Shown here: positions 31,160 through 42,400 of the stretch, piece after piece
How the letters are laid out: each line of letters begins with the position of its first letter
How positions within the stretch are numbered: the first letter of the stretch is position 1
NCBI GenBank assembly: GCA_031213475.1
Contig: JARUPZ010000035.1
Span: 1,559,199-1,623,198 of the forward strand
DNA from: Nereocystis luetkeana
Taxonomy: Eukaryota > Sar > Phaeophyceae > Laminariales > Laminariaceae
DNA: 64,000 nucleotides
Reading direction: 5' to 3'
Notes under the pieces: generated by a model
Told to the model about the DNA's origin: nothing
The model's database searches: none
Seen by the model: only the letters and a program-made list of their open reading frames with translations
Translations under genes and position numbers: made by a program

Positions 31160-32735
31160 TTAGGAAACGAGCTTATATTTAGGGTTATTCGAAACGAGCC
31201 TATATATAATGTCAGACTTGGTAACAGGTAAGGCACGCGCGATCGACGTACGACGACGGGCGTTCGTCTGCTTCTTGAGGTGGGGCGTCTTAAAGGTGTT
31301 GTCACCTCTCGCGAGCATGATTTGCTCGAGGACGGACTGGTAGGTCGTCCACACCCTGTCAAGGGTTTCGGCATCCTGCGCGGCGAACACCCGCTTCACC
31401 TCCTCCACGAGCTCATCCACCGTGTTCAGCGTTGTCCGGTCTTGGAGGGACTGGATGGAGTTGAAAAACCCCAAGTCCAGGATGTTGGTGTCGGGGCTGT
31501 TGGCCGGCTGGTTGCGGAGCCTGATGTTCCACCCACCCTCCGTACCAGCCGCCACGATGTCAGGGTCGTCGATGATGTTGTGGGAAGGCGCGTTGTCCTG
31601 TTGCACCCAGACGTCCCGGGGGCCCCCACCCGGCCACAACGCCTTGATGGCCGGGAAAACATGGTTCAACATCTTTTCCTTGTAGACGACCTTCGTCACC
31701 TCCACCATCTTCGTCACGATCGTGCCCGCAGCCCGGTGCCTACTGCTCCGTTGGGCCCGCACACGCTCGGTGAACGGGAAGATGCCGATCTTCCCGTCGA
31801 AGTTGCAGTTGTTGACCGTGTCTCTGCGCGGACGCGCGACGGCCGCCAGGAACATCACCTTCTTTATGTCTGACTTGTGTTGCACTTTGTGGACAGGCGG
31901 TTGCTCACCCTCGCCCAGGTAGTAGATCTGGCCCTGTTTCTTGACAAAAAACCATTTCTCGTCCACCATGACGACGTTGTCCATGGTGTCGAACACGCGT
32001 GCACCACCATGGCCCTGGCGTACCCATTCCACCGCCCAATCCAGCCTCCGAGTCTTGGCCTCGGGAGTGAGGAACGGCTTCAGGAATCTAGGCGTCGCAC
32101 GCATGCCTAGCTTTTTGAGGTTCCTCTGCAGCACTTGCTGCGACATTCCCAACTGCGCTGCAACTGCTCTCTGGGTGGTGCGATTTTTGAGTGGTACCTC
32201 CAGAAGGGCCTCCTTCGCTTTGTCGAAGTCGATGCTTTTCCTGCCAGAATTCCCGAACCGCTTGTTGCGCAAGTTGATGTCGGAGCCGTCAGCATCCTGC
32301 TGCTTGTAGCGGTTCCACACGCTCCGCACCTGGTAGATCGAGCACTCAAACTTTTTCGCCGCTCCAGCCACGTCGGTCTTGCCCAGTTTGCCCTCTTTGC
32401 TGCCCGCGAGGAGGTGCTGGACTAGTCGTTGCCTCTGTTTTTCGTTGAGATTATTGCGGGGCACTATCTGGCGAGCACTTCCAGAAGCTGACATCACCAC
32501 CACAATATGGGAAGGGCTTGAACCGGTGGCTGCCGCGCGGGAGCTCTGTTTGCTGGTTGCTGGGGTGGCAGGAGCGAGGGCTTGTGGTGTGCTTTTTCCC
32601 AAAAAGCTTGGTTTTGGGAGTTCCAGTGATATCCACGAATCCAACGTAAAAAACGGGGTCACAAAAAACGTAAAACAGCACAAGTTATGCCGCTTTTTGT
32701 ACGAAACGAGCCTATATTTAATGTCAGACTCCAGG
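31145..32735 (-). mobile_element. Mariner-like (DD39D) transposon, 3' end rearranged
   Basis: The upstream boundary (minus sense) is AGTCTGACATTAAATATAGG then CTCGTTTCGTAC (32732-32700). The downstream boundary carries the same sequence in the same direction, AGTCTGACATTATATATAGG then CTCGTTTCG (31219-31190), plus a shorter third copy ending near 31157. Inverted termini are expected for this family, so the downstream end has been replaced or rearranged. Confidence 0.8.
31160..32494 (-). CDS. Mariner-like transposase (Tc1/mariner superfamily, DD39D)
   Basis: Cut-and-paste transposase. The start chosen is the ATG at 32494 (MSASGSARQIVP); the frame stays open upstream to 32821, but that part reads through the terminal repeat. 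An N-terminal helix-turn-helix region includes RTTQRAVAAQLGMSQQVLQR. The catalytic triad is VDEKWFF, QQDNAPSH and ILDLGFF; 39 residues separate Asp2 and Asp3, the spacing of plant mariner-like elements. After ALPV (31223) the frame runs 20 residues into terminal-repeat DNA to a stop at 31160, replacing the native SQEAWDAAHRES end. The catalytic core is intact. Mobility is doubtful because the inverted termini are missing. Confidence 0.92.
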   Translation of the reverse strand: MSASGSARQIVPRNNLNEKQRQRLVQHLLAGSKEGKLGKTDVAGAAKKFECSIYQVRSVWNRYKQQDADGSDINLRNKRFGNSGRKSIDFDKAKEALLEVPLKNRTTQRAVAAQLGMSQQVLQRNLKKLGMRATPRFLKPFLTPEAKTRRLDWAVEWVRQGHGGARVFDTMDNVVMVDEKWFFVKKQGQIYYLGEGEQPPVHKVQHKSDIKKVMFLAAVARPRRDTVNNCNFDGKIGIFPFTERVRAQRSSRHRAAGTIVTKMVEVTKVVYKEKMLNHVFPAIKALWPGGGPRDVWVQQDNAPSHNIIDDPDIVAAGTEGGWNIRLRNQPANSPDTNILDLGFFNSIQSLQDRTTLNTVDELVEEVKRVFAAQDAETLDRVWTTYQSVLEQIMLARGDNTFKTPHLKKQTNARRRTSIARALPVTKSDIIYRLVSNNPKYKLVS

Positions 32736-32929
32736 TATGTTTCTCTGTTTCGTCGAAACATTCTTGCACGCGATAATTTCAACGGAAGAAGTACGAGTGA
32801 GTGCTGCCTGCACAAAGCCAAAAGGTCTGCGCAGCTTGGTGATCAACTGGCTCTAAGCCTTGAGGAGAAGATACGCGTTATCGGACAGACAGAAACGGCG
32901 GGAAAGCAGCAAGTACACGTAGCTTATTG

Positions 32930-33238
32930 AACGTAAGCTTCGACTTCGCAACTTTCGTACTTTATGCTGTTTCGTTTTTAGTTCGACCAATGAAAATGGC
33001 TGGCCAATCAGAATCTGCCGCGCGGGTTTATCCGCAGCGGGTTTTATAGAGAAGGACAACATTTTTTATCGATTTCTCTACTTCGTTTTCTTCTCCAGGA
33101 GCCGGCGCGTGCACGGTGCTCAATCCACTCCCACAGCAACCTGCTGTGCTGCAAATCGAATAGGACAAGTGCTGTCGCTTCCTTCACAACGTCTTCACCT
33201 CCCGTTCAACCCAGCTTGCTACCGGTCCGGCATCGCCA
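32930..33238 (+). promoter_or_regulatory. Upstream region and probable 5' UTR of the PDI gene
   Basis: About 300 bp between the transposon and the PDI start codon, with no repeat. TTTTATAGAGAAGG near 33043 and CCAATGAAAATGGCTGGCCA AT (32988-33009, two CCAAT-like boxes) could be core promoter elements. This is inference from motif look-alikes. Confidence 0.4.
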
Positions 33239-33419
33239 ATGAAGTTTTTTGGGCTCAGGAGTGCGGCCGTTCTGGCCGCACCGTTGCTCCTTTCGCTCTC
33301 GGAGGTGGCTCGTGCGGCTGATGTCGCGACAGAGGATGCCGTGCTTGTGCTGACCGCAGACACCATCGAGCAGGCCGTCAAGGACCACTCGCACCTCGTC
33401 GTAGAGTTCTACGCCCCCT
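33239..33419 (+). CDS. PDI exon 1
   Basis: Signal peptide and first strands of thioredoxin domain 1. It ends VVEFYAP plus T, followed by GTGAGT; the split codon makes the Trp of WCGHC. Confidence 0.95.
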
Positions 33420-36400
33420 GTGAGTGGACCTGTCTGGGATTCGTGTCACCTGCCGCTCGTACGAGCAAGGATATCTTGCGCGCTTTGGTAGCTCTGCAGA
33501 TGGCGTGTATTCCTGCTTTTTTCTTTCTCTCCGCTATCTCACGCCCCCCACAGAATTGATGCAACCATCACACAGAATGTCCGTAAATGTAAGAACCATT
33601 TACATTTGCATACCAATACTCCAACAGTGCTTAAATTAACGAACAGAGGGGTGATTTTCAGCATGAAGAATAAACGCAGCAGTCATTTATTATGACAATT
33701 CGGACGGTAGGTACGTACAGCGTACGAGTAAGAGACAGCAGTAGAGACAAGAGCAGGATTGGACTTTGTTTTGTACCTGCCATACAAATACCGGTACCCC
33801 CTGGTACATGGGATACCTGGGGATCGTACGGACCAAGTACACGATTCTCTAGGAGCTGAGGGATTGCGCGGGAAGTCGGCGAAATCTGTGATCTGAGATT
33901 CGCGCACAAGAACCCATTAATAGTACCTGATACTGGACTGCTGTGAACGTCTACTCTTACCCTCACGGCAGTACCCTCCCTCCCGCCGTTAAGACTTTCG
34001 TTGATTTTACCCTTCCGCACCGTGCCACCCTGCGAACGACCCCCTCCCCCCTCCCGTCTCGGTCTCCAAGACGGCTGTTTGCCCTAGGTTGACAGGTCGT
34101 AAGTACCCAGAGGCAATTGACACTACAGCAGTAGGTTGCACCCGTCTCATGTAGCAGGTATCATATGCCACTCTGGGCGGAAATATGAGGACCGCTTGGT
34201 ATTCATATTCATTTCTAAACGGTCCTTATATTTTCGACAGGTATCCGACGTCCCCGGTGGCGTGGTGGGTGGTCCGCGTGCCTATCAAGATCAATTTCGT
34301 GGGTTCAAGTCTCACCGAGTGCATGCTCGTAGGGACTTTTTCTTGCATAAATTGATTATTAATAGCGGAAAGCGCGAGAGCTTGAGTTAGCTGCATTCGA
34401 TGAAAATCGACGAGCAGTGGGAATGCTGAACCCTATGCGCGACAAAAAGTAAAGATATGTACCGGGGGGGAGAGGGAGAAGGGACGACACCTGTGACCAC
34501 GGCTTGCCCAGAAGATCGCCGAGGGTAAAACCTCCTATTACGGGGGGCCATAGTTAACAGGACCAAATATTGTTAGTAAAAATGGTTAAACATCTAGGTT
34601 TTTATGTCTACCATAGGTCCTGTTAACTATGGCCCCCCGTAATAGTACGAGTTAGGCTGGAAAGTAAAGAGTGATGATGAAAAAAACAAAGAAAAAAGTG
34701 GTTATATCATGCTTACACGATTATTAACATCAATACTAAGGTTGCTTGGTATAATTCGGCACTTGATGGTGTTTTTTATGTTCAGGGGCAATCGGCTGGA
34801 AAAACCTCAAGCTATTATATACCCGAACGGCAAGCAGTATGCAGCAGCAGTAGTACCAGTAGCAGGGGTGGTAATTACCCTGGCCTGATCCGATTGCTCA
34901 CCCACAATTTCGACTTTTCCAATTACTTACGGGTAGTTAGTTACCTTGAGACCGGGGATGATTCGTTTCATCCCCGGGATAAAAAATGGAGGCGTGACGA
35001 ATAGCATATGATGACGCCAAAACAAGAGGAAGCAGATGTTCCTGGAATGTGCTGGCGCTTTAGCTCAATATACAGGTCTACGCACGAGTTTCTACCCGTT
35101 GTATGCAGCTCCTTGGTTGTCATATTTTGATACCTGGAGTAGGTACCTCGGATCCGATGCCCGATAGTCGTACAGCAGTATACATAGTACGACACAATAA
35201 TCAAATTCCAGATACAAATCTACGCACGGCGTGTGTGTCACAAGGCGAAGCGCGACACATTGACGGCGAGCTCAGAGACTACATACGTCAAAAGAACTGA
35301 TCATTTTCAGGGATCTTTACGGTTATCCGTCCGTGCACGGTGCGGTATGTCCAATTCGAAAATCCTACGGTCCGGTTCGGTGCGGTTTAAAAAAATCGGA
35401 AATCTTACGGTCGGTGCGGTTTTCAGGTATTGTCAATCCTACGGTGTGGTTCGGTGTCGAGATATATCCTACGGTGCGGTTCGGTGCGGTTTTCAAAAAT
35501 CGGAAATCCTACGGTACGGTTCGGTGCGGTTTTCAGATATTGTGAATCCTACGGTGCGGTTCGGTTTTGTGATAAACCCTACGGTGCGGTTCGGTGCGGT
35601 TTTCAAAAATCGGAAATCCTACGGTGCGGTTCGGCACGGTTTTAGAAAATCGGAAATCTTACGGTGCGGTTCGGTGCTGTGATGTATCATACGGTCCGGT
35701 TCGGTTCGGTTCCCCGTTGAATCGGTTTTTCTACGGTGCGGTTCCAGTCCCCGTATAGGGAAAACCGTACAACACACGCTTTTCTCTACGGTGCATCGTA
35801 TATATAAACCGTACTAAACCGCGGTTTCGTACGGTTCTCAGGCTTTTATCGGGGCACTATGACGAAACCGCTGTTTCTCTACGGTGCACCGTATGAATGG
35901 ACCGTACAAAACCGCGGTTTCGTACGGTTTCTGACGCATTTTCTCGGGGCTCTACGTATCGCAAGCGAGCGCTGCTGCACAAGCAAGCTCTGTTGCAAGC
36001 AAGCGCTGCCGCAAGCAAACGCTGCTGCAAGCAAGTGCTGCTGCAAGCAAGAGAGCCACCTCAAGCAAGCGCTGCTGCAAGCGCTGTTGCAGGCGCTGCT
36101 ACTGCTTGCAGCTGCTGCTGCTGGTGCAAGCGCGCGCACCCTTGCCGCCACGCTCCTCCTGTGATCTTCGCCGCTCCGATCCCTTCTCGGGTAGAGAGGA
36201 CAACAAAGAAGGGGGGGCGATATTCTGGTTGTGGCGGCGTTGCTTGCACAGCGAGTATCGAGGAGCGCAAGTTAGATCGCACGTCTGTCTGTCTGTCTGT
36301 CTGTTGGTGCTGGCTGCTGCTTACTGCTTCGCAGCTTGCTTGCTGCTGCTGCTGCTGCTGCTGCTGTGCTGCAGGTAGGTACTGCTGCTTGCACGCTTTC

Positions 36401-39400
36401 TGTTCTGCTCGTTGGATGCTGCAAAAGTGCTGCCGCTGCTGCAAGTGTTTATTTTTCAAACATGAGAATCCAATATATACCAATTTTTCGTCTCCGATTA
36501 TGCGCAGGTAACCGTAGCGGGAAGGGGGTAGAAGAGCCTGCTATTAATATGTGACCCCGATACACACAAAAATAATATGCTCAGGCACCCTAATGTTTCT
36601 GATCATTTTTTTAGTTTTTACAGATACCCTATTTTTTTCTGGCCTTTTAATATGTCCTATTTTCCGGCTGGTGTACTTCCAGAGACTCGGAATATATCAG
36701 GTACCTGGTATAATATACCATGAATATAAAAATATACCTGGTAAACAATTAACCTTAAACAATGCCAGTAAACTTTTTGTTGGTGTTTCAACCACGAATG
36801 AATATTCAAAATATGAAATACCATAAGATCAACCAAGCCAGCGGGATCACTTTTGACACGAAACCGTGCCGAAACCGTCATGAGCCGTGCGAAACCGTGA
36901 CCCTGTTGCACCGTTCCGCGACCGATGGAACGGCGGTTTTTCTACGGTTTCAAGTTAACCGCACCGTTAAAAAAACGATCTACCTGGTAACGGTTTTTGG
37001 CACCGTCTCTTGGCGCACACGGTGCGGTTCGGTTTCATGATATTTCCTAGGGTGCCGTTCGGTGCGGTTTTCAAAAATCAGAAATCCTACGGTGCGGTTC
37101 GGTGCGGTTTTCAGATATTGTGAATCCTACGGTGCGGTGCGGTTTGATAAATCCTACGGTGCGGTTTTCAAGAATTGGAAATGCTACGGTGCGGTTCGGT
37201 GCGGTTTTAGAAACTCGGAAATCTTATGGTGCGGTTCGGTTATTCTTGAAATCCTACGGTGCGGTGCGGTGCGGTTAATCGCACCGAACCGATAGGAAAA
37301 ACCGCACCGTAAAGAACCCTGATAATTTTGGCTGGGTTTGTGTTGAATACATGTAGGCATTTACTGAGGGGGACAGGGGACGCCAAATTTTACCTCAGAT
37401 TCTAGATGTTCTAACCTCGCACTTCAGTTACCGGAAATTACCTGTTACCCACACCTACCATCCTTGTAATATTTCGGGGGACCATATCTAATAGGACCTA
37501 CGGTACATATAAAAACCTACACATTTACCTAGTTTTACCAACAATATTTGGGCCTATTTACTATGGTCCCCCGTAATATTAATAGTAGTAGTGGTCCCAG
37601 TAGTGCCGGTATATGCCAGCCAGATAAACCGGCTCTACTCCGGATTGGGGGATATATAGGTTTGAGTATGGGAATGAAACTGTGCCAGCCCGAAGTACCG
37701 ACAGCAACTACTGAGGGACCACTCCTGCTGTCGGACCAGGCACTGCTTCAGTTTGTCACCTGACGCCGCCGGCCTCGTCGTGCCTATTACGGGGGACCAT
37801 AGTTAACAGGACCTATGGTACACATAAAAACCTATATGTTTAACCATTTTTAGTAGCAATATTTGGTCCTGTTAACTATGGCCCCACGTAATAGGTAGGG
37901 TTATGCTTATTTTTCATCACAAGTTGTGTTTGTTGTGATGTTTGGTACAGCGGTACTGGACATACTCGTAGGGCTACCCTATGTAGGGCGTACGTACGAT
38001 TTACATGAAGACGTGTATAGCCGCAACCAGATTCATCTCGTTTAAATAGGATACGACCACAGGTATACCTCAGGCGCAGGAGGAAAACACTGGTATGTTG
38101 TGATCGTGTTGTTCGAACTTTGTTTTGTTGCAGTTTTTTCCGCATGGATACATGGATACAGCAGCAGCACAAGTCGTGGAAATAGGAAATACCTGGTATG
38201 CGACTACAGCAGTGCAGTTTCCAGTACCAGGTATACCGGTATGATATACAGCCAGTTTATGATATCGTCTTGCTGTGCTGCTGTACCGGTGCCTGTACAC
38301 TGCTGTAAAACTGCGCTGTGCCAAGTAAACCAGCAGTAGTACGTAGGGGGCTCCCAACCATGCCGGTTTAAAAATGCCACTGCTATCAATAAACAAATGG
38401 TGAAATTGCTGGCACGACTGCTGTGACCCTCGATATTGCCGGTTACCCTCCCTGTTTAGGCGTCCACGTCAGTAGAACTCCTAGCCTTGCTCCCCAGCGC
38501 TTCGTTGTAGATGAGAGAGGAGAGACATCAAGCAGTTCAGTATGGTGCCAGCAACCACACCCCTCCAGCCTATACTCTACCACTGTAAAAAAAACGAGCA
38601 GTATGTAAGACCTATGCCAATGGAAACGCGAAGTTCATTTTTTTTTTCAAATACCCTGGTATATATTTCCTTCAAGAACAGCCGAAAATACCGCCGCTTT
38701 GGGGAAAAAAGAGAAAACATGTTTGATTTTTTCTTCTTTTTTTCCCAACGGCTGCTGGCGGCGCAATTGTTTTTTCTGGTTGCAAATTGTCAACACGCTG
38801 ATAGAAACCAGCTCGTGCGACGATCGACGCTCGATCTCGACGTAAGACTCAGCCCACGGCCAACCCGCTCGGTATCTGGCAAGGCCAACGAATGTAGATG
38901 ACGGCCTCGAAGATATCAGGTGGATTGTCTATAGGGGGCAAGAGCTTGCCGGCGGCGTCCTACGGTATCCTCCCAAACCTGAAGAAAAAGGTTATTTTTC
39001 GCCATTCGAGACGGATGAAGATGTTTTGTCTTCTGTTTTGTTCACACAAGCGCCCAAAACGTTTTTATCGTACGCCTGGTCAGCTCCCGCCACATGAGAC
39101 CGGCCATGGTGTGAAGACGGTGACCCTAGGACGGTGACCCTAGGGTGGGTCGGAGCCCCCAACGAGCGCACTCCGTTCAGAATTCATGACACAGTCGTTG
39201 GTTTTGTCGATCGATGTCTGTCGAGGACTCGGAATCTCGCCGCTTCGAGCCAAAGATCGGCCTGAGTTTTTCTCATGCCGATGTTGGCACAACATCGGCC
39301 CTCAGATTTGCTTTTTTCGGGCTTTTCCAAAAGTTAGGAACTCTTCTTTTCTAAACGTGCGCATAGATAGGAAGCGTGTTCTAAAATGTTTTGGAGGGTA

Positions 39401-42400
39401 TCTTTGAAATTCAAACTCTTCATTGATACTTCGCTTTCCCATTGGCATAGGTCTAAGGCGGGCTGATACTTCGATATTTCCAGGAATAAAAACTCAAAAA
39501 AACGGTGGCGCTTTGATGACCTATGCCAATGGAAACGCACAGTTCCCATAAAAAGTTTGAATTCCAAAGATACCCGTCATAATTTTTCCGGTACAGCTTG
39601 CTATGGACACGTTTCTTGAAAGGGAAAGTTCCAAACTTTTGGAAAAGCCTGAAAAAAACAAATCCGGGGCCGATGGTGGACCAAGATCGGCTAGAGAAAA
39701 ACAAAGGCGGATGCTTGGTTCGAAGCGGCGAGATTCCGAGTCCTCGACAGACATCGATCGGCAAAACCAACGACTGCGCCATGAATTCTGAACCGAGTGC
39801 GCTCGTGTGGGGCTCCGATCGACCCTATTACGGGGGAACATCTTAAATAGGACCTACGGTACACACAAAAACCTATATAATTCACTTTTTTACTAACAAT
39901 ATTTGGTCCCATTTACTTTGGTCCCCCGTAATATGGTCACCGTCTTACAAAGGCGGGTGTAATGTGGCGGGAGCTGGCCAGGCGTATGTTACAAGAAACT
40001 ATTGGCCACTGGTGTGCACAAAAAAGACAGGAGTTCTCCATCCGTCTCGAATGGCAAACAAGAGTTTTTTTTTCAGGTTTGGGAGGATACCGTAGGATGC
40101 CGCCGGCAAGCTCTCGCCCCCTAAACCATGGATCCACCTGATATCTTCGAGGCCGTCATCCATACTCGTTGGCCTTGCGGGACACCGGGCGGGTTGGCCG
40201 TGGGCTGAGTCTACGTTGAGATCGAGCGCCGATCGTCGCACGAGCTGATTTTTATCAGCGTGGTGCCAATTTGCAACGAGAAAAAACAAATTGCTCCGCC
40301 TGTGCAGCCGTTGGAAATAGAACAAGAAAAAAAACGAATATTTCTTCTCTTTTTTCCCACAGCGGCGGTACGATTGTATTTTCGGCTCTTCTTTGAAAGC
40401 AATGTTATTAAAAGAAAACTTTTTAACTTCGCGTTTCCATTGGCATAGGTCATAGATATCGCCGACAAAATATTTTTCGTCCTTATGACGTGTTCTTGGC
40501 TGTCCCACCCCGTACGAGTATCAATCATACTGGTATATGTACTCGTATATTTTTATATTATGACTCATTCGCGCGACCTCGGCCGCCTCCACCTCTCCCC
40601 CCCCCCCCGCCCCCCCCTCCCTGTAACATTTTTTTCTCAATGTCAGGGTGCGGGCACTGCAAGAAGCTGGCGCCGGCACTATCGGAGGCGGCTACTAAGA
40701 TCAAAGACGTGGACGAGAAGCTTGTCTTCGCCAAGGTGAGCCCCGGTTCCTCTCACGTACGTACAGAGTGCCGGTACGTACCAAGCGTTTGGTGTTTCAC
40801 GACTCGCCCCAGAGTCGAAAAAATCCGGGCTTTTCACGGGTCAATCTCACGGGTCGGGTCGGGTCTGGAGGTTTTCAATTTCTCGCGGGGTCGGCGCGGG
40901 TCTGGAGATTTTCAAACCTCCGCAGGGTCGGGGCGGGTCTGGAGGTTTTCAAACTCTCGCGGGTCGGGTCGGGTCGGGTCGGGTCCGGTCACCTTAGTCC
41001 CCCGGCCCGACCCGACCTGACCCGCGAGGTTTGACCCGACCTGTTGACAAACAGCCTTGCAAAAAAGGGTTGATAGCAAAGCGAGCAGTTCACACCAGCT
41101 CCTCGTTTCCCTCGTGAGCCCTTGTACTACGACGGGGGACCATAGTAAATAGGGGACCTATGGCACACACAAAAACCTATATATTTACCTATTTTTAGGA
41201 ACAATATTTGGTCCTACCTGGTATTTACTAAGGCCCCCCGTAATACTGCACTTTTGGCTAAAAACAAAAAAAACAAACGTGTCAGCCCAATTCCGAGCAA
41301 TGTTGATGTTTTCCAGGACGTTTTTTTTTTTTCTTGTTTTGCGCCCAAATACCGAACAGGGGGTGACCCTTTTCCGGGAGATAAACATCTGGTCGAGAGA
41401 TAAGAGGAGCCTTCCGAAAACAAATTGTTCGACCTTAACCCATTTAGTACCGCAGTGCCGTTTCGGGGACAAACCAGTCGAATTGTAAGTAGTTTGTGCC
41501 AAAAACGGGGACTGCGGTCCTAGGAGGGTTGAGCACCCCCGCCCTCCGCGAAGTCGACGCACTTCGAGGTGAGCATCCATGGCATGCTTGTTGGCTCTCG
41601 GATACCTGTTTTCGTAGCGCCCTGTCCCTGAGTATTACAGCAGTACCGTTCGTGAGGTAAATATTTTGTCTACACGGTCGTTGTAGTTTCGGACAGAGTG
41701 GTGTACGTATGATAACCGCGGGTTACTACTCGTACAGCAGTGGTTCCACTTTCGTATATTATCTTACCAGGTACCTGGTATATGTTACCAGGTATACATA
41801 CGTGTATATACTTTTTTGTGTTTGTTTTTGACATCTCCCGCGATTTGTTTCGAGATCTCGTGCAACGCCACCCCCCACCCCCCACCCCCGGGCTTTTCAA
41901 GAGTGTGGAGCATGGCAGTACGGGATCTATCACGCCTCCCTCGCAATCTGTTGACAGAAAAATGTGGTGTATAGCCCCCCCCCCCCTCCCCCCCGCCCGC
42001 GCTCTGCCTGCTCGTGATCCGGCTATTACGGGGGGGGCTAATGTTGTAAGAATCAGAACCCACGATAGGCTCCAAAAACCGTGGACCCCCTGAATGTTTT
42101 ACACCCCATATTTGGTTCTCATTACTGCCTGTGTTCCCCTGTTGTATCGTTGGGGCTGCATAAATTACACGCTCCCCCTACCCCCCCCCGATCTGCTTTA
42201 CATGTATCGTACTGTGACGTGATGTGATGTCAAGGGCTTGTCCTTCCAGTTAAACAATTTATTCGACGCTGTCGTTCGTCACCTCGGCGTCTGAGCGATT
42301 TCTCAGACGTTCGTAGAGTGAAGCGAGCTGGCTCTTCGCGCGACTCGTGGAATAAAACACCTCACGGCGCTTCGCGCTTGGTGCGAGCATTAGCATTTGA

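Larger units (their letters stand above)
24830..33238. other. Intergenic, transposon-rich (8.4 kb)
   Basis: No host gene found between the flagellar gene and PDI. Repeats listed separately account for about half. 27431-28450 and 28870-29270 are unassigned; the former contains open frames only in low-complexity, Pro/Ser/Phe-rich readings. Confidence 0.7.
33420..40646 (+). other. PDI intron 1 (7.2 kb)
   Basis: Holds MITE-1 copies, the GGTGCGGTT arrays, CTG-type repeats, a SINE fragment and two element P copies, listed separately. 34650-35320 and 37900-38600 have no recognised family but carry TACCAGGTA sites at 38190 and 38225. Confidence 0.85.

Noticed and set aside
35233-35682. Repeat-protein-like frame (SYGAVRF, RCGSVRF units)
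   Set aside because: Translation of a nucleotide tandem array. Several frames are open in the same way and there is no start or splice support.
36061-36483. Gln/Ala-rich frames over the CTG repeats
   Set aside because: Microsatellite translations in all frames, inside PDI intron 1.
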